Source: Balneolales bacterium (GTDB taxonomy: Bacteria > Bacteroidota > Rhodothermia > Balneolales > Natronogracilivirgulaceae). From it: a DNA stretch of 9,678 nt. Below the pieces are notes generated by a model. That model worked only from the letters and a program-made list of their open reading frames with translations. It was not told where the DNA came from and did not search any database. Numbering within the stretch: the first letter of the stretch is position 1; every line of letters starts with the position of its first letter. The position numbers and the translations under genes were made by a program. The stretch covers positions 1-9,678 of the forward strand of contig SKIC01000265.1 of NCBI GenBank assembly GCA_007116685.1. Reading direction: 5' to 3'. This document shows, in pieces, positions 1-7,083 of the stretch.

Positions 1-1071
1 GGAATTGCAGATTTCACGGTTGGTGGTTCTGTAAGACAGTTTGATTTGAACTCTAACGGAACACTATTTGAAGACGAACCAGGCAGCACTATTACGAACT
101 ATGAGTACGGTGCTTACCTGCAAGCCGTTACCGGATTCATGAACGACCGTTTACGCCTTACCTTAGGTACCCGTCTGGATGGATTCCAAAACTTTGATGC
201 GTCATTTTCTCCACGTGCCTCTTTGGTTTATTCAGCGGGTGCAAACAGAGAGCATAACTTCCGTGTTTCCTGGCAAAATGCTTTCCGTAGCCCAACTCAG
301 TTAGATCAGTATATCCAACTTGATATTGGTCCACTCATTCTGTTCGGTAATATTGGAGATGGATTCGAGGGATATACCATTCCTTCCGTTCAGGCATTTG
401 GCGCAAGCGGTGACCCTTCGGTTCTTCAACAAGTAAGCATAAATCCGCTAAAAGTTGAGCAAGTGAATACCATCGAGTTTGGATACAAAGGTATTCTATT
501 CAATGATCTCTACGTTGACTTAAGTGCTTACACTAGTGAGTACACCAACTTTATTGGCTCTACCCGTTTCTGGGGACAACAAAGTGGTGAATTACCAGAT
601 TTGGCAGCTGGCGAGGGACGACCTTCTCAGGTTTGGACAAATGCATCGCAAGAAGTAACAGCTTATGGCGCGTCTATTGGTTTGAATTACTACTGGATTC
701 GTCCTCTTAACTTCATGGCCACTTACACATGGTCATATCTGGATACCGATGATTTAACAGATCCAATCATTCCGGCATTTAACACTCCTGAGCATAAGTA
801 CTCACTTGGTATCAATGGTACGCCATTTACCAACTTCAATTACTCTGTGAATTACAAGTGGGTGGAAGAGCATGAGTATCAAATGCCCTTTGCTGAAGGT
901 ATGATTGACACTTACTGGACATTGGACGCCCAGGTGAACTATCGTATTCCTGACTTTTTCACTACTATCAAAGTTGGTGGTCAAAACATAACAGACAATC
1001 GTTTTATTCAAACTTATGGCTCTCCAACTCTGGGAAGAATGATTTATGCAGCTATTACAGTAGAAATCTAA
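1..1071 (+). CDS. TonB-dependent outer-membrane receptor, C-terminal part (5' end outside window)
   Basis: This is the C-terminal part of a TonB-dependent receptor, an outer-membrane beta-barrel that imports bulky nutrients such as siderophores, vitamins or glycans using energy passed through TonB. The frame is open from base 1, so the gene begins upstream; the signal peptide, plug domain and TonB box are not visible, and a TTG at 46 is only an internal codon. The 356 visible residues alternate amphipathic strands with aromatic girdles. Typical TBDT wording includes an LRLTLGTRLDG strand, the FRVSWQNAFRSPT segment, VEQVNTIEFGYKG, and a final section reading KVGGQNITDNRF then GRMIYAAITVEI. The last strand ends in Ile rather than the usual Phe or Trp. 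No neighbour indicates a substrate: there is no SusD-like partner downstream and transcription ends at once in a strong terminator. The family call is firm; the ligand is unknown. Confidence 0.9.
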   Translation, partial: GIADFTVGGSVRQFDLNSNGTLFEDEPGSTITNYEYGAYLQAVTGFMNDRLRLTLGTRLDGFQNFDASFSPRASLVYSAGANREHNFRVSWQNAFRSPTQLDQYIQLDIGPLILFGNIGDGFEGYTIPSVQAFGASGDPSVLQQVSINPLKVEQVNTIEFGYKGILFNDLYVDLSAYTSEYTNFIGSTRFWGQQSGELPDLAAGEGRPSQVWTNASQEVTAYGASIGLNYYWIRPLNFMATYTWSYLDTDDLTDPIIPAFNTPEHKYSLGINGTPFTNFNYSVNYKWVEEHEYQMPFAEGMIDTYWTLDAQVNYRIPDFFTTIKVGGQNITDNRFIQTYGSPTLGRMIYAAITVEI

Positions 1072-1092
1072 AATTCACTTTTTCTCTTACCC

Positions 1093-1133
1093 AAAGCGGG
1101 CAATTTGGCATCACCGAATTGCCCGCTTTTTTT
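1093..1133 (+). terminator. Rho-independent terminator of the TonB receptor gene
   Basis: The 13-bp perfect stem AAAGCGGGCAATT (1093-1105) pairs with AATTGCCCGCTTT (1117-1129). Two G-C pairs and a G-U pair extend it into the loop, leaving about 5 unpaired bases. The T run at 1127-1133 follows directly. It lies 21 nt after the receptor stop codon, which isolates the receptor from the pyrF cluster. Confidence 0.93.
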
Positions 1134-1225
1134 ATGTCATCCTGAAGTTTAGAAAACGGTTAATTTGCCGTATTTTAGGATGTTAACAACAATCATAGCG
1201 AATAGATGAAGCAGGTTCCTCTGCA
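1134..1225 (+). promoter_or_regulatory. Leader and presumed promoter region of the pyrF-rnhA-glycosyltransferase cluster
   Basis: This short gap must contain the promoter of the four-gene cluster, because a strong terminator lies just upstream and the genes downstream overlap. I see no convincing -35/-10 or Bacteroidota -33/-7 pair. What is visible is an imperfect stem with arms CATCCT (1138-1143) and AGGATG (1177-1182) and an inner ACGG/CCGT pair. There is also a 7-codon out-of-frame mini-ORF, MKQVPLQ (1206-1229), whose TGA overlaps the pyrF ATG. A small hairpin, GCAG (1211-1214) with CTGC (1221-1224), sits where the ribosome would bind. The promoter assignment is inferred from position only. 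Confidence 0.35.
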
Positions 1226-2065
1226 ATGACTTTTGAACAAAAACTGACTGGGATATTCACTAAAAAAAACTCTGCTCTTTGCATTGGACTGGATCCCAAC
1301 CCGGCTCTTATTCCGGATACTTTTAAGCGAGAATCATCAGATAGCAATAGTGTACTTCGTTTTTGTGAATCCATAATTGAAGTAACTTCTGATTTGGCAT
1401 CTGCCTTCAAAATCAACACTGCCTACTTTGAAAGTTTAGGTAAAGATGGTTTTGATGTCATGTTCAGAGTCAGAGAGATGATTCCGGCTGATTGTATGGT
1501 TGTGGCAGATGCCAAGCGTGGAGATGTACCTCATACTTCCGAGCAGTATAATCAGTGCTTTTTCAATCACTTTAATGCCGATGCCATCACATTGAGCCCT
1601 TTGATGGGATTTGAAACGCTTGAGGCCTACGGAAATGATCCAAGTAAAGCTTTATTCGTACTCGCTCTGACCTCAAACCCCGGAGCAGTAGATTTTTTTC
1701 TCCACCCATTTGATAACAGGCCAACCTTAGCACGCTATATCTCTGAGGCTCTTTGCGAGCGCCAGAATAGTATTCAAAGCCGATTAGGTATGGTCATCGG
1801 CGCAACGCAAAGCACCATAGCACAAAATGTTCTGGATGGATTCCCTGATTGTCCATTATTAATTCCGGGCATAGGCGCTCAAGGTGGAAATTTGGAGACT
1901 TTGACGAATTTATTGGAAGGACGAAGTAATCTCCCACTCATAGCTATCAGCCGATCCATAATCTATCCAAACCTGGAAAATGGAGTCGATTACCAGACGG
2001 GAGTCCGAGCTGCGGCAGAGAAATATCATTCCCTACTAAATCCATTGGTTGCAACTCATGTCTAA
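1226..2065 (+). CDS. pyrF: Orotidine 5'-phosphate decarboxylase (type 2)
   Basis: Cytosolic enzyme of the last de novo UMP step: it decarboxylates orotidine 5'-monophosphate to UMP. The protein has 279 residues, the usual size of the longer type 2 bacterial group, and forms a TIM barrel. Visible motifs are CIGLDPNP (residues 19-26, substrate Asp23), FKIN (61-64, Lys62), the diagnostic DAKRGD (95-100) with the catalytic Asp95/Lys97/Asp100 set, VIGAT, and the phosphate-binding LIPGIGAQGG followed by AISRSIIYP. ATG 1226 is chosen because the frame has a stop (TAG 1196) shortly upstream and no other start between; the Shine-Dalgarno is weak (an AGG about 10 nt upstream). It leads a four-gene cluster, and its last 8 bases (ATGTCTAA) contain the start of rnhA. 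The other pyrimidine genes are not in the window. Confidence 0.95.
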   Translation: MTFEQKLTGIFTKKNSALCIGLDPNPALIPDTFKRESSDSNSVLRFCESIIEVTSDLASAFKINTAYFESLGKDGFDVMFRVREMIPADCMVVADAKRGDVPHTSEQYNQCFFNHFNADAITLSPLMGFETLEAYGNDPSKALFVLALTSNPGAVDFFLHPFDNRPTLARYISEALCERQNSIQSRLGMVIGATQSTIAQNVLDGFPDCPLLIPGIGAQGGNLETLTNLLEGRSNLPLIAISRSIIYPNLENGVDYQTGVRAAAEKYHSLLNPLVATHV

Positions 2066-2501
2066 ACCCAAAATTTCAATTTACACGGATGGCGCTTGCA
2101 GTGGTAATCCCGGTCCGGGTGGATGGGGTGCCTTACTGGAATGGAATGGCAAAAAGAAAGAACTGAGTGGTGGCGAACCACATACCACAAACAACCGAAT
2201 GGAAATGCAGGCAGTTATATCGGCATTAGCCGAATTGAAAAAACCTTGCGAAGTTCATATTTACAGCGACAGTGCCCTGATAGTAAATGCATTTAACCAA
2301 AACTGGATAGAAAACTGGCAACGAAAAGGCTGGAAAAAAGCCGATAAAAAACCTGTTGAAAACCGCGAATTATGGGAGAAAATGTTGCAAAATATGGCAC
2401 CACATGACGTATTCTTTCATAAAGTTAAAGGACATTCTGACGATAAAAGAAACAATATCGTCGACAAGTTGGCAGTAGAAGCATCTAAGAAACAATTTTA
2501 A
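2058..2501 (+). CDS. rnhA: Ribonuclease HI
   Basis: Cytosolic endonuclease that cuts the RNA strand of RNA/DNA hybrids, removing R-loops and primers. With the start at ATG 2058 the protein is 147 residues, close to the 155 of E. coli RNase HI. A TTG three codons earlier (2049) would add only MQL and is not preferred, because ATG 2058 lies in the 8-nt overlap with pyrF and gives the normal family N-terminus. All catalytic carboxylates are present: Asp11 (YTDGACSGNPGPGGWG), Glu49 (TTNNRMEMQA), Asp71 (IYSDSALIVNA) and Asp136 (NNIVDKLA). The metal-assisting His126 lies in VKGHSDD. The basic protrusion or handle region, WQRKGWKKADKKPV (87-100), which binds hybrid, is also intact. It should be an active enzyme. 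It has no functional link to pyrF; coupling probably reflects shared expression. Confidence 0.96.
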   Translation: MSKPKISIYTDGACSGNPGPGGWGALLEWNGKKKELSGGEPHTTNNRMEMQAVISALAELKKPCEVHIYSDSALIVNAFNQNWIENWQRKGWKKADKKPVENRELWEKMLQNMAPHDVFFHKVKGHSDDKRNNIVDKLAVEASKKQF

Positions 2502-3751
2502 TGAGCGCTAGAAAACCCTCTTTACTATTTATTAACCAGCATTATTATCCGGACCTTGCGGCTACGGCACAAAACCTTACCGATCTCTGTGAATATCTTG
2601 CCGACTTAAATCATGAAGTTCACGTAATCAGCAGTCAGGGACTTTATCAGAATAAATCAGCACCGCTTCTTGCCTACGAAAAACACAACAAAGTTCATAT
2701 CCACAGGGTGAAAGGCTCTTCTTTTGGCAGAGATAACAACCTGGGACGTATGATTGATTACGTCACTTTTCTGTTCTTTGCTCTACTAAAAATAATCTCA
2801 CTCAAAAAGTTTGATGCCGTTTGCACACTTACTACTCCGCCAATGTTGGCTACACTGGGCTCATTTATCAAGTGGTTTAAGCAAAGTAAGCATATCATTT
2901 GGTCAATGGATCTACATCCCGATGCCGAAGTAGCCCTTGGGATGCTACCAAGAGATTATTGGATAACAGATATCTTGCTTAGAATCCACAGATTCAACTT
3001 CAAAAAAGCAGATTTGATTGTTTCTCTGGGGCCTTATATGACGGAAAGAATAGTTGCGCACGGTGTGCCGCAAGAAAAAATTCGGGAGATTTTAATCTGG
3101 AGTAACAAGAAAGATATCCATGTAGAAGCCAAAGAAGATTGTGTAGATGGTTTGCCAAATCATTTTAAAAATCGATTTATAGTTCAATACTCCGGTAATC
3201 TTGGCTTAGTCCACGAATTTGAAACGATGTGCGAAGTGATGAGAGAATTCTCCAAAGATACATCCATAGGCTTTGTATTCAATGGCGAAGGCCCAAGAAA
3301 AAAGGAAGTGACAGATTTCATCAGAGTTCATCATCTTACTAATGTTGCTCTGCTTACCTATGTGCCCATTCGCAGATTGAGTCAATCGTTGGGAAAAGCT
3401 GATTTACATTGGTTATCCCTCAGAGATGATTTTATTGGTATGGCCGTTCCCGGTAAGTGCATAGGATATATGGCTTCGGGCAGACCTCAGTTGTTTATTG
3501 GGTCAGAAGATTCTGATAATGGTAATTTCATATCTGATGCTGATGCTGGTTACATCATAAATCCTGGTGATGTGGAATCTATAAAAAACGTGATACAGAA
3601 ACTCCAAAAAGATCCGGAAACCCGCAAAGAAAAAGGCTTTAACGGTAGAAAATGGTTTTTAGAAAATGCCGAAACCAAAGTTGGATGTGAGCTTTGGGCA
3701 GAAGCCATTTCGGAACTATTTGAAGGAAAAAAAGAAACCGTTTATGCCTGA
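2501..3751 (+). CDS. GT-B fold glycosyltransferase, WcaI/WbuB-like (GT4 type)
   Basis: Probable cytosolic or membrane-associated glycosyltransferase moving a sugar from a nucleotide-sugar to a growing surface glycan. Its 416 residues fit the family. The N-terminal Rossmann domain opens with FINQHYYPDLAATAQNLTDLCEYLA, the pattern of WcaI/WbuB-like enzymes of colanic-acid and O-antigen pathways. A membrane-associating hydrophobic stretch (FLFFALLKII) lies near residue 90. The C-terminal donor domain begins at YSGNLG (G232-G235), followed by FNGEGPRKKEV (from N261) and the donor-site segment GMAVPGKCIGYMASGRPQLF (around P317-K319), which replaces the classical E-x7-E motif. The ATG overlaps the rnhA stop by 1 nt (TAATG) and the stop overlaps the next gene by 8 nt, so expression should be coupled. 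Donor and acceptor cannot be read from the sequence. Confidence 0.88.
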   Translation: MSARKPSLLFINQHYYPDLAATAQNLTDLCEYLADLNHEVHVISSQGLYQNKSAPLLAYEKHNKVHIHRVKGSSFGRDNNLGRMIDYVTFLFFALLKIISLKKFDAVCTLTTPPMLATLGSFIKWFKQSKHIIWSMDLHPDAEVALGMLPRDYWITDILLRIHRFNFKKADLIVSLGPYMTERIVAHGVPQEKIREILIWSNKKDIHVEAKEDCVDGLPNHFKNRFIVQYSGNLGLVHEFETMCEVMREFSKDTSIGFVFNGEGPRKKEVTDFIRVHHLTNVALLTYVPIRRLSQSLGKADLHWLSLRDDFIGMAVPGKCIGYMASGRPQLFIGSEDSDNGNFISDADAGYIINPGDVESIKNVIQKLQKDPETRKEKGFNGRKWFLENAETKVGCELWAEAISELFEGKKETVYA

Positions 3752-4976
3752 CCTTGATAACATCAAGGTTGATGTGGCTCAAATAGGTGCCCGAATGCAC
3801 TATGCGGTACCTGTCCTTTTCCATCAGAACAACTTGTTAAACCATTTTTATACGGATTTTTGGTTTCCTCATCTGTTTTTGGGTAAAGGTTTGACAAGCC
3901 TGCTCTCTTTAATTCCGAAATTCAAATCACAAGTTTCCGTATTAAAATCCCGGAATCATGAGGGGCTCCCTTCGGAAAAAGTTATCAGTAATAGCGTTTT
4001 GGGTTATTGGTACAGAAATACACTAAAAAGTGCCACTTCCCGAGAAGATGAAACGCTTGCTTATCTGGAAATGGGCAATAGATTCACGCAATGGGTATCT
4101 CAAACTAATAAAGTTGCAGGAACTCATATTTATGGCTTCAATACCGCATCGGAGAAGATATTTCAGAGCCACAAGTATCGGCACAGTGTAAAAATATTGG
4201 AGCAAACACTGGTTCCAAGAATATCCGAGCGCACAATTCTGCAGGAGGAATTCAAAAAACGAAAATTGTCCATCCCAACCGACAGATTATCCAAAGAATA
4301 CGAAGCACTGGAAAAAAGAGAATGGGAATTAGCGGACTATATCGTATGTGGATCTGAATTTGTTAAATCAGAACTTCAGAAAAACGATGTTTCTCCTCAG
4401 AAAATACATGTGATTCCTTATGGCTTTACACAGAAGCAAGAAGTGCAAATCCAACCTAAAAGTCCAACCGGAAAACTTCGGATTCTGTTTGCCGGAAGTG
4501 GAGGGATTCGAAAAGGTTTGCTTTATGCTATTGAGGGATTACGACCTCTTTCGGAATTTGTAGAACTGCATGTTGCCGGAATTCATGGTCTGTCTGATTC
4601 CCTGAAAGCAAATGATGACTTCATTGTTTGGCACGATCTTGTACCCAGGCCAAAAATGCAGGACTTATTTCAGGATTCTGATGTGTTTTTACTTCCCAGT
4701 TTATGCGAAGGTTCCGCAACGGTCATTTATGAGGCACTATCTTACGGATTAGCAATTGTATGTACCGAAAACTCGGGATCCGTAATCACCCATAAAAAAG
4801 AAGGTCTGTTGGTAAAGACTGCTAATTCCAAAGATATAACTTTCGCCATCCAAAGATTTTTGGATGATGGAGATTTCTTGTTGAACGCAAAAACCCAAGC
4901 CTTGAAAACCGCATCTGAGTTCACCGTTGAAAAATATGGTGAGCGCTTGATTAAATGGGCAAAGAGAACAAACTAA
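3744..4976 (+). CDS. GT-B fold glycosyltransferase, GT4-like
   Basis: Second probable retaining glycosyltransferase of the pair, 410 residues from ATG 3744. The frame is open upstream to a TTG at 3666, but those 26 codons lie inside the preceding gene. ATG 3744 sits in an 8-nt overlap (ATGCCTGA), has a purine-rich GAAGGAAAAAAAG upstream, and starts just before the conserved block VAQIGARMHYAVPVLFH. The acceptor-side N-terminal domain is the less familiar half. The C-terminal half is typical GT4: LFAGSGGIRKG (donor-phosphate loop, about residues 248-258), then PSLCEGSATVIYEAL (from P318) with the E-x7-E motif (E322 and E330), then NSGSVITHKKEGLLV. I see no transmembrane segment. It likely acts in sequence with its neighbour on the same surface polysaccharide or glycolipid, which is an inference from coupling. 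The exact sugar is unknown. Confidence 0.88.
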   Translation: MPDLDNIKVDVAQIGARMHYAVPVLFHQNNLLNHFYTDFWFPHLFLGKGLTSLLSLIPKFKSQVSVLKSRNHEGLPSEKVISNSVLGYWYRNTLKSATSREDETLAYLEMGNRFTQWVSQTNKVAGTHIYGFNTASEKIFQSHKYRHSVKILEQTLVPRISERTILQEEFKKRKLSIPTDRLSKEYEALEKREWELADYIVCGSEFVKSELQKNDVSPQKIHVIPYGFTQKQEVQIQPKSPTGKLRILFAGSGGIRKGLLYAIEGLRPLSEFVELHVAGIHGLSDSLKANDDFIVWHDLVPRPKMQDLFQDSDVFLLPSLCEGSATVIYEALSYGLAIVCTENSGSVITHKKEGLLVKTANSKDITFAIQRFLDDGDFLLNAKTQALKTASEFTVEKYGERLIKWAKRTN

Positions 4977-4999
4977 GCCGTTTTACAGCTCACAAACTT

Positions 5000-5240
5000 G
5001 AGTTCGATTTTAATCTAATTCGATTCTTATTAATTGGGAAAATCATTTTTGTTCAAAAAAAAAGCTTAATGACTTTCGGCAATTTAAACCACAGATTTGC
5101 GCAGAGTTTTGCACAGTGTTACACAGAGTTTTCTTTCCCATTGTGGCTAAAAAAGTAATTACGGCTAAATCATAACTCTGCGTCCTCTGTGGTAAAAAAA
5201 TTAGCAAAGGTGCTAAACACTTTTGCTTTAAATCGAATTC
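5000..5240. repeat. CACAGAG-type imperfect inverted-repeat element
   Basis: The gap between the convergent genes holds a structured non-coding element. Inner arms are ACCACAGATTTGCGCAGAGTT (5088-5108; 8-bp ACCACAGA and 9-bp CGCAGAGTT blocks) and its imperfect complement ending CTCTGTGGT (5174-5193). The centre of each arm differs (TTTG versus GGA). The left arm is followed by degenerate direct copies of the core, GCACAGTGTT and ACACAGAGTT (5111-5130). An outer pair, GAGTTCGATTTTAA (5000-5013) and TTTAAATCGAATTC (5227-5240), matches imperfectly in opposite orientation. Such ACCACAGAG...CGCAGAG sequences recur in many environmental bacterial genomes as intergenic repeats; whether it is multicopy here cannot be seen from one window. 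The outer boundaries are tentative. Confidence 0.55.
5194..5216 (-). terminator. Probable intrinsic terminator of the Na/Pi cotransporter gene
   Basis: Read on the minus strand, TTAGCA-CCTT-TGCTAA forms a perfect 6-bp stem with a 4-nt loop (5201-5216), followed by seven T residues (5200 down to 5194). It lies 35 nt past the stop of the minus-strand transporter gene. The stem is short and A+T-rich, so efficiency is uncertain. No equally good terminator is visible for the plus-strand glycosyltransferase cluster. Confidence 0.55.
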
Positions 5241-5251
5241 AGGTTACCAAA

Positions 5252-6847
5252 TCAATGAGGATACGGCGGGTCTTGTTCGTATTCCTTAATATCAGATAAG
5301 TGATAAACTGCTCTCCAGGTGTGATAGCCTATTCTATCTATCCAACGAATCCCATCCAGATGTTGAAGCGTGTCCGCTGAATCAATGCCTTTTTTTGCGG
5401 AATCTTTGAGAATCTCCACTCTCCGTTTTTTACGGTCTTCAGCCAGATTTTTTGACATTTTTTTCAATTTTCCATCCGGCGATTTTTCATCCTTACCATC
5501 TAGCCAATCCATCGTTTTTTTGAGATTAGTGCGCAAATACTGAAGCATTTCAGAAGCCTTCGGGTCTTTGTACAGCATCTCCGTTTGTACAGTTTCTTTA
5601 CAAGCATCCAATAACCTTTGTACGTGATCGAAAGCATGTAAAGTGGCCAGATATCTTTTGTAATCAGATTTTTGAGAACTATCAGTGGTGATATCAGTCA
5701 AAAAATCATTGGTTTTGATTACTGCCTGTTCAATCATCTCGAGGCGAAAATATTGAACTGGTTTTTTATTTTTTTCTGTGAGTTGATACGAGAAATCCAT
5801 CAATTCTTTCATCAAATCTTTTACCGTTCGGTGTACTGCCTCAATAGCAAAAGAGGGTACATTTGCCACAGATTTATCCAAACGTCTGGTGAGGTCGTTC
5901 GCTTTTTCAGGTACCCAGTCTGCCACAATTCGAGATAATTGCTCTCGGAATGGGATAATGACGAGTATCCCCACAAAATTAAACAGAGTATGAAATGCCG
6001 CTATAGAAATAGCCGCCGATGATGGATTTTCGGTTATCCCCATGGATTGAACATACATGGTGTAGAATGGCAATAATAAAAAAGCTACTGCAGCAATAAT
6101 TCCGCTAAAAAGAGTATACGCCACTCCTGTTCGAACCGCGGGGGTTGAGGCACCTATAATGGCAATAATAGCCGTTACAGCCGTTCCAAAATTTTGCCCA
6201 ATGACTAGCGCTGCAGCTTGATTGATATCAATAGCACCAGCAAACAATGCAGTCAGTGTAGTGGCTACAGCCGCACTTGATGATTGCATAATTACAGTCA
6301 TTAGAATACCCATAGCAACCAGCAACAATCGACCAATAATCGTAGCCCCGGAAAAAGCAGTGAGGTCAATCACTTCTCTGAATTCTTCCATCCCGGTTTG
6401 CAGCGTATCAATACCGATAAATATCAAACCAAAACCGGCCAGTGCCAAACCTCCGCTCGCTAAACGGCCCTTGGCGAGCAAACGCATCAAGGCGCCAACT
6501 CCAATTAGAGGTAATGCAAATGCGGAAATACTAAATCTGAGTCCTAGTAAAGTTACCAGCCAACCTGTACTTGTAGTACCTAATTTTGCTCCGAGTAATA
6601 CACCTATAGTTTGAGGGAAAGTTAGTAAGCCGGCACTCACAAACCCGATAGTGGCAAGAGTAGTTGCACTAGAGGATTGCACTAGAACGGTAACTAAAGT
6701 TCCGGAACTAATAGCAGATACAGGACCTTTTACGAAGGTACTCAGAATTCTGCGCAAAGCATCTCCTGCCACCGCTTTTAATCCATCGGTGAGCAATACC
6801 ATCCCCAGCAAAAATAAACCGATACCACCTAAGAGCGTAAGTATCAT
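5252..6847 (-). CDS. Na/Pi cotransporter family protein with PhoU-like C-terminal domain
   Basis: Inner-membrane protein of the PNaS (NptA/YjbB-like) family, which moves phosphate across the membrane with sodium; some bacterial members export phosphate. The 531 residues show the internal two-fold repeat of the family: QSSSA at residues 57-61 followed by GAKLGTTSTG (86-95), and again QSSSA at 188-192 followed by GQNFGTAVTA. The first ~310 residues are almost entirely hydrophobic helices. From about 330 the protein becomes charged and helical (RLDKSVANVPSFAIEAVHRTV and onward to the C-terminus), matching the PhoU-like cytosolic regulatory domain often fused to this family. ATG 6847 gives the expected N-terminus, MILTLLGGIGLFLLGM; no good Shine-Dalgarno precedes it. 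The gene stands alone, convergent with the glycosyltransferases and divergent from the secreted propeller protein. Transport direction and ion remain inferred. Confidence 0.92.
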   Translation of the reverse strand: MILTLLGGIGLFLLGMVLLTDGLKAVAGDALRRILSTFVKGPVSAISSGTLVTVLVQSSSATTLATIGFVSAGLLTFPQTIGVLLGAKLGTTSTGWLVTLLGLRFSISAFALPLIGVGALMRLLAKGRLASGGLALAGFGLIFIGIDTLQTGMEEFREVIDLTAFSGATIIGRLLLVAMGILMTVIMQSSSAAVATTLTALFAGAIDINQAAALVIGQNFGTAVTAIIAIIGASTPAVRTGVAYTLFSGIIAAVAFLLLPFYTMYVQSMGITENPSSAAISIAAFHTLFNFVGILVIIPFREQLSRIVADWVPEKANDLTRRLDKSVANVPSFAIEAVHRTVKDLMKELMDFSYQLTEKNKKPVQYFRLEMIEQAVIKTNDFLTDITTDSSQKSDYKRYLATLHAFDHVQRLLDACKETVQTEMLYKDPKASEMLQYLRTNLKKTMDWLDGKDEKSPDGKLKKMSKNLAEDRKKRRVEILKDSAKKGIDSADTLQHLDGIRWIDRIGYHTWRAVYHLSDIKEYEQDPPYPH

Positions 6848-7083
6848 AATGTGCCTGTATTACTAAATTGTTAACACATTTATAGTACAAAGTTTTGAAG
6901 ACTTTTAGAAAAATGCAGAGTGTTTTTTCGTGTAGGACAAAACAGGACAAGGTGTAGTTCAATTCTGCCCGGGTAGTTTCCTGTAATCCTACATAAAGGT
7001 GGATATCCAACTGATACAAATCTTTTCATGGCATGGCTACTATTCTATCAGCTTAGTCATATACCTACTTAAGGAGACCTGTC
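6848..7083. promoter_or_regulatory. Divergent intergenic control region
   Basis: These 236 bases separate two divergent genes and should hold both promoters. I see no gene here; a minus-strand reading through it is an extension of a shadow frame. Visible elements are a direct repeat AGGACAA (6934-6940 and 6944-6950) with a 10-bp period, TGTAGG (6931-6936) matched by its complement CCTACA (6988-6993), and the palindrome GGATATCC (7001-7008). No exact TTTG/TAnnTTTG or good sigma70-type pair was found on either strand, so promoter positions stay open. Confidence 0.35.
7071..7076 (+). promoter_or_regulatory. Strong Shine-Dalgarno site of the secreted propeller gene
   Basis: AAGGAG lies 7 nt before ATG 7084. 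It is the only near-consensus Shine-Dalgarno in front of a gene start in this window. It fixes the start codon and suggests efficient initiation independent of upstream translation. Confidence 0.85.

Noticed and set aside
1183..1419. 78-codon minus-strand ORF antisense to the pyrF start
   Set aside because: Antisense shadow of pyrF with no family features.
3666..3743. Upstream extension of the second glycosyltransferase to a TTG start
   Set aside because: These 26 codons lie wholly inside the preceding gene and are lysine-rich and unlike the family N-terminus. ATG 3744 has a purine-rich site and the 8-nt overlap seen elsewhere in the cluster.
4955..5158. 67-codon plus-strand ORF overlapping the end of the second glycosyltransferase
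   Set aside because: Most of it is translation of the CACAGAG repeat element (HRFAQSFAQCYTEF). It shows no domain, and its start is inside the upstream gene.
6222..6866. Plus-strand ORFs of 130 and 71 codons antisense to the Na/Pi cotransporter
   Set aside because: They are shadows of a well-supported gene on the other strand, with low-complexity composition and no ribosome site.
6708..7019. 103-codon minus-strand ORF spanning the divergent intergenic region
   Set aside because: Its second half overlaps the transporter's N-terminal coding region in another frame, and the rest shows no recognisable protein features.
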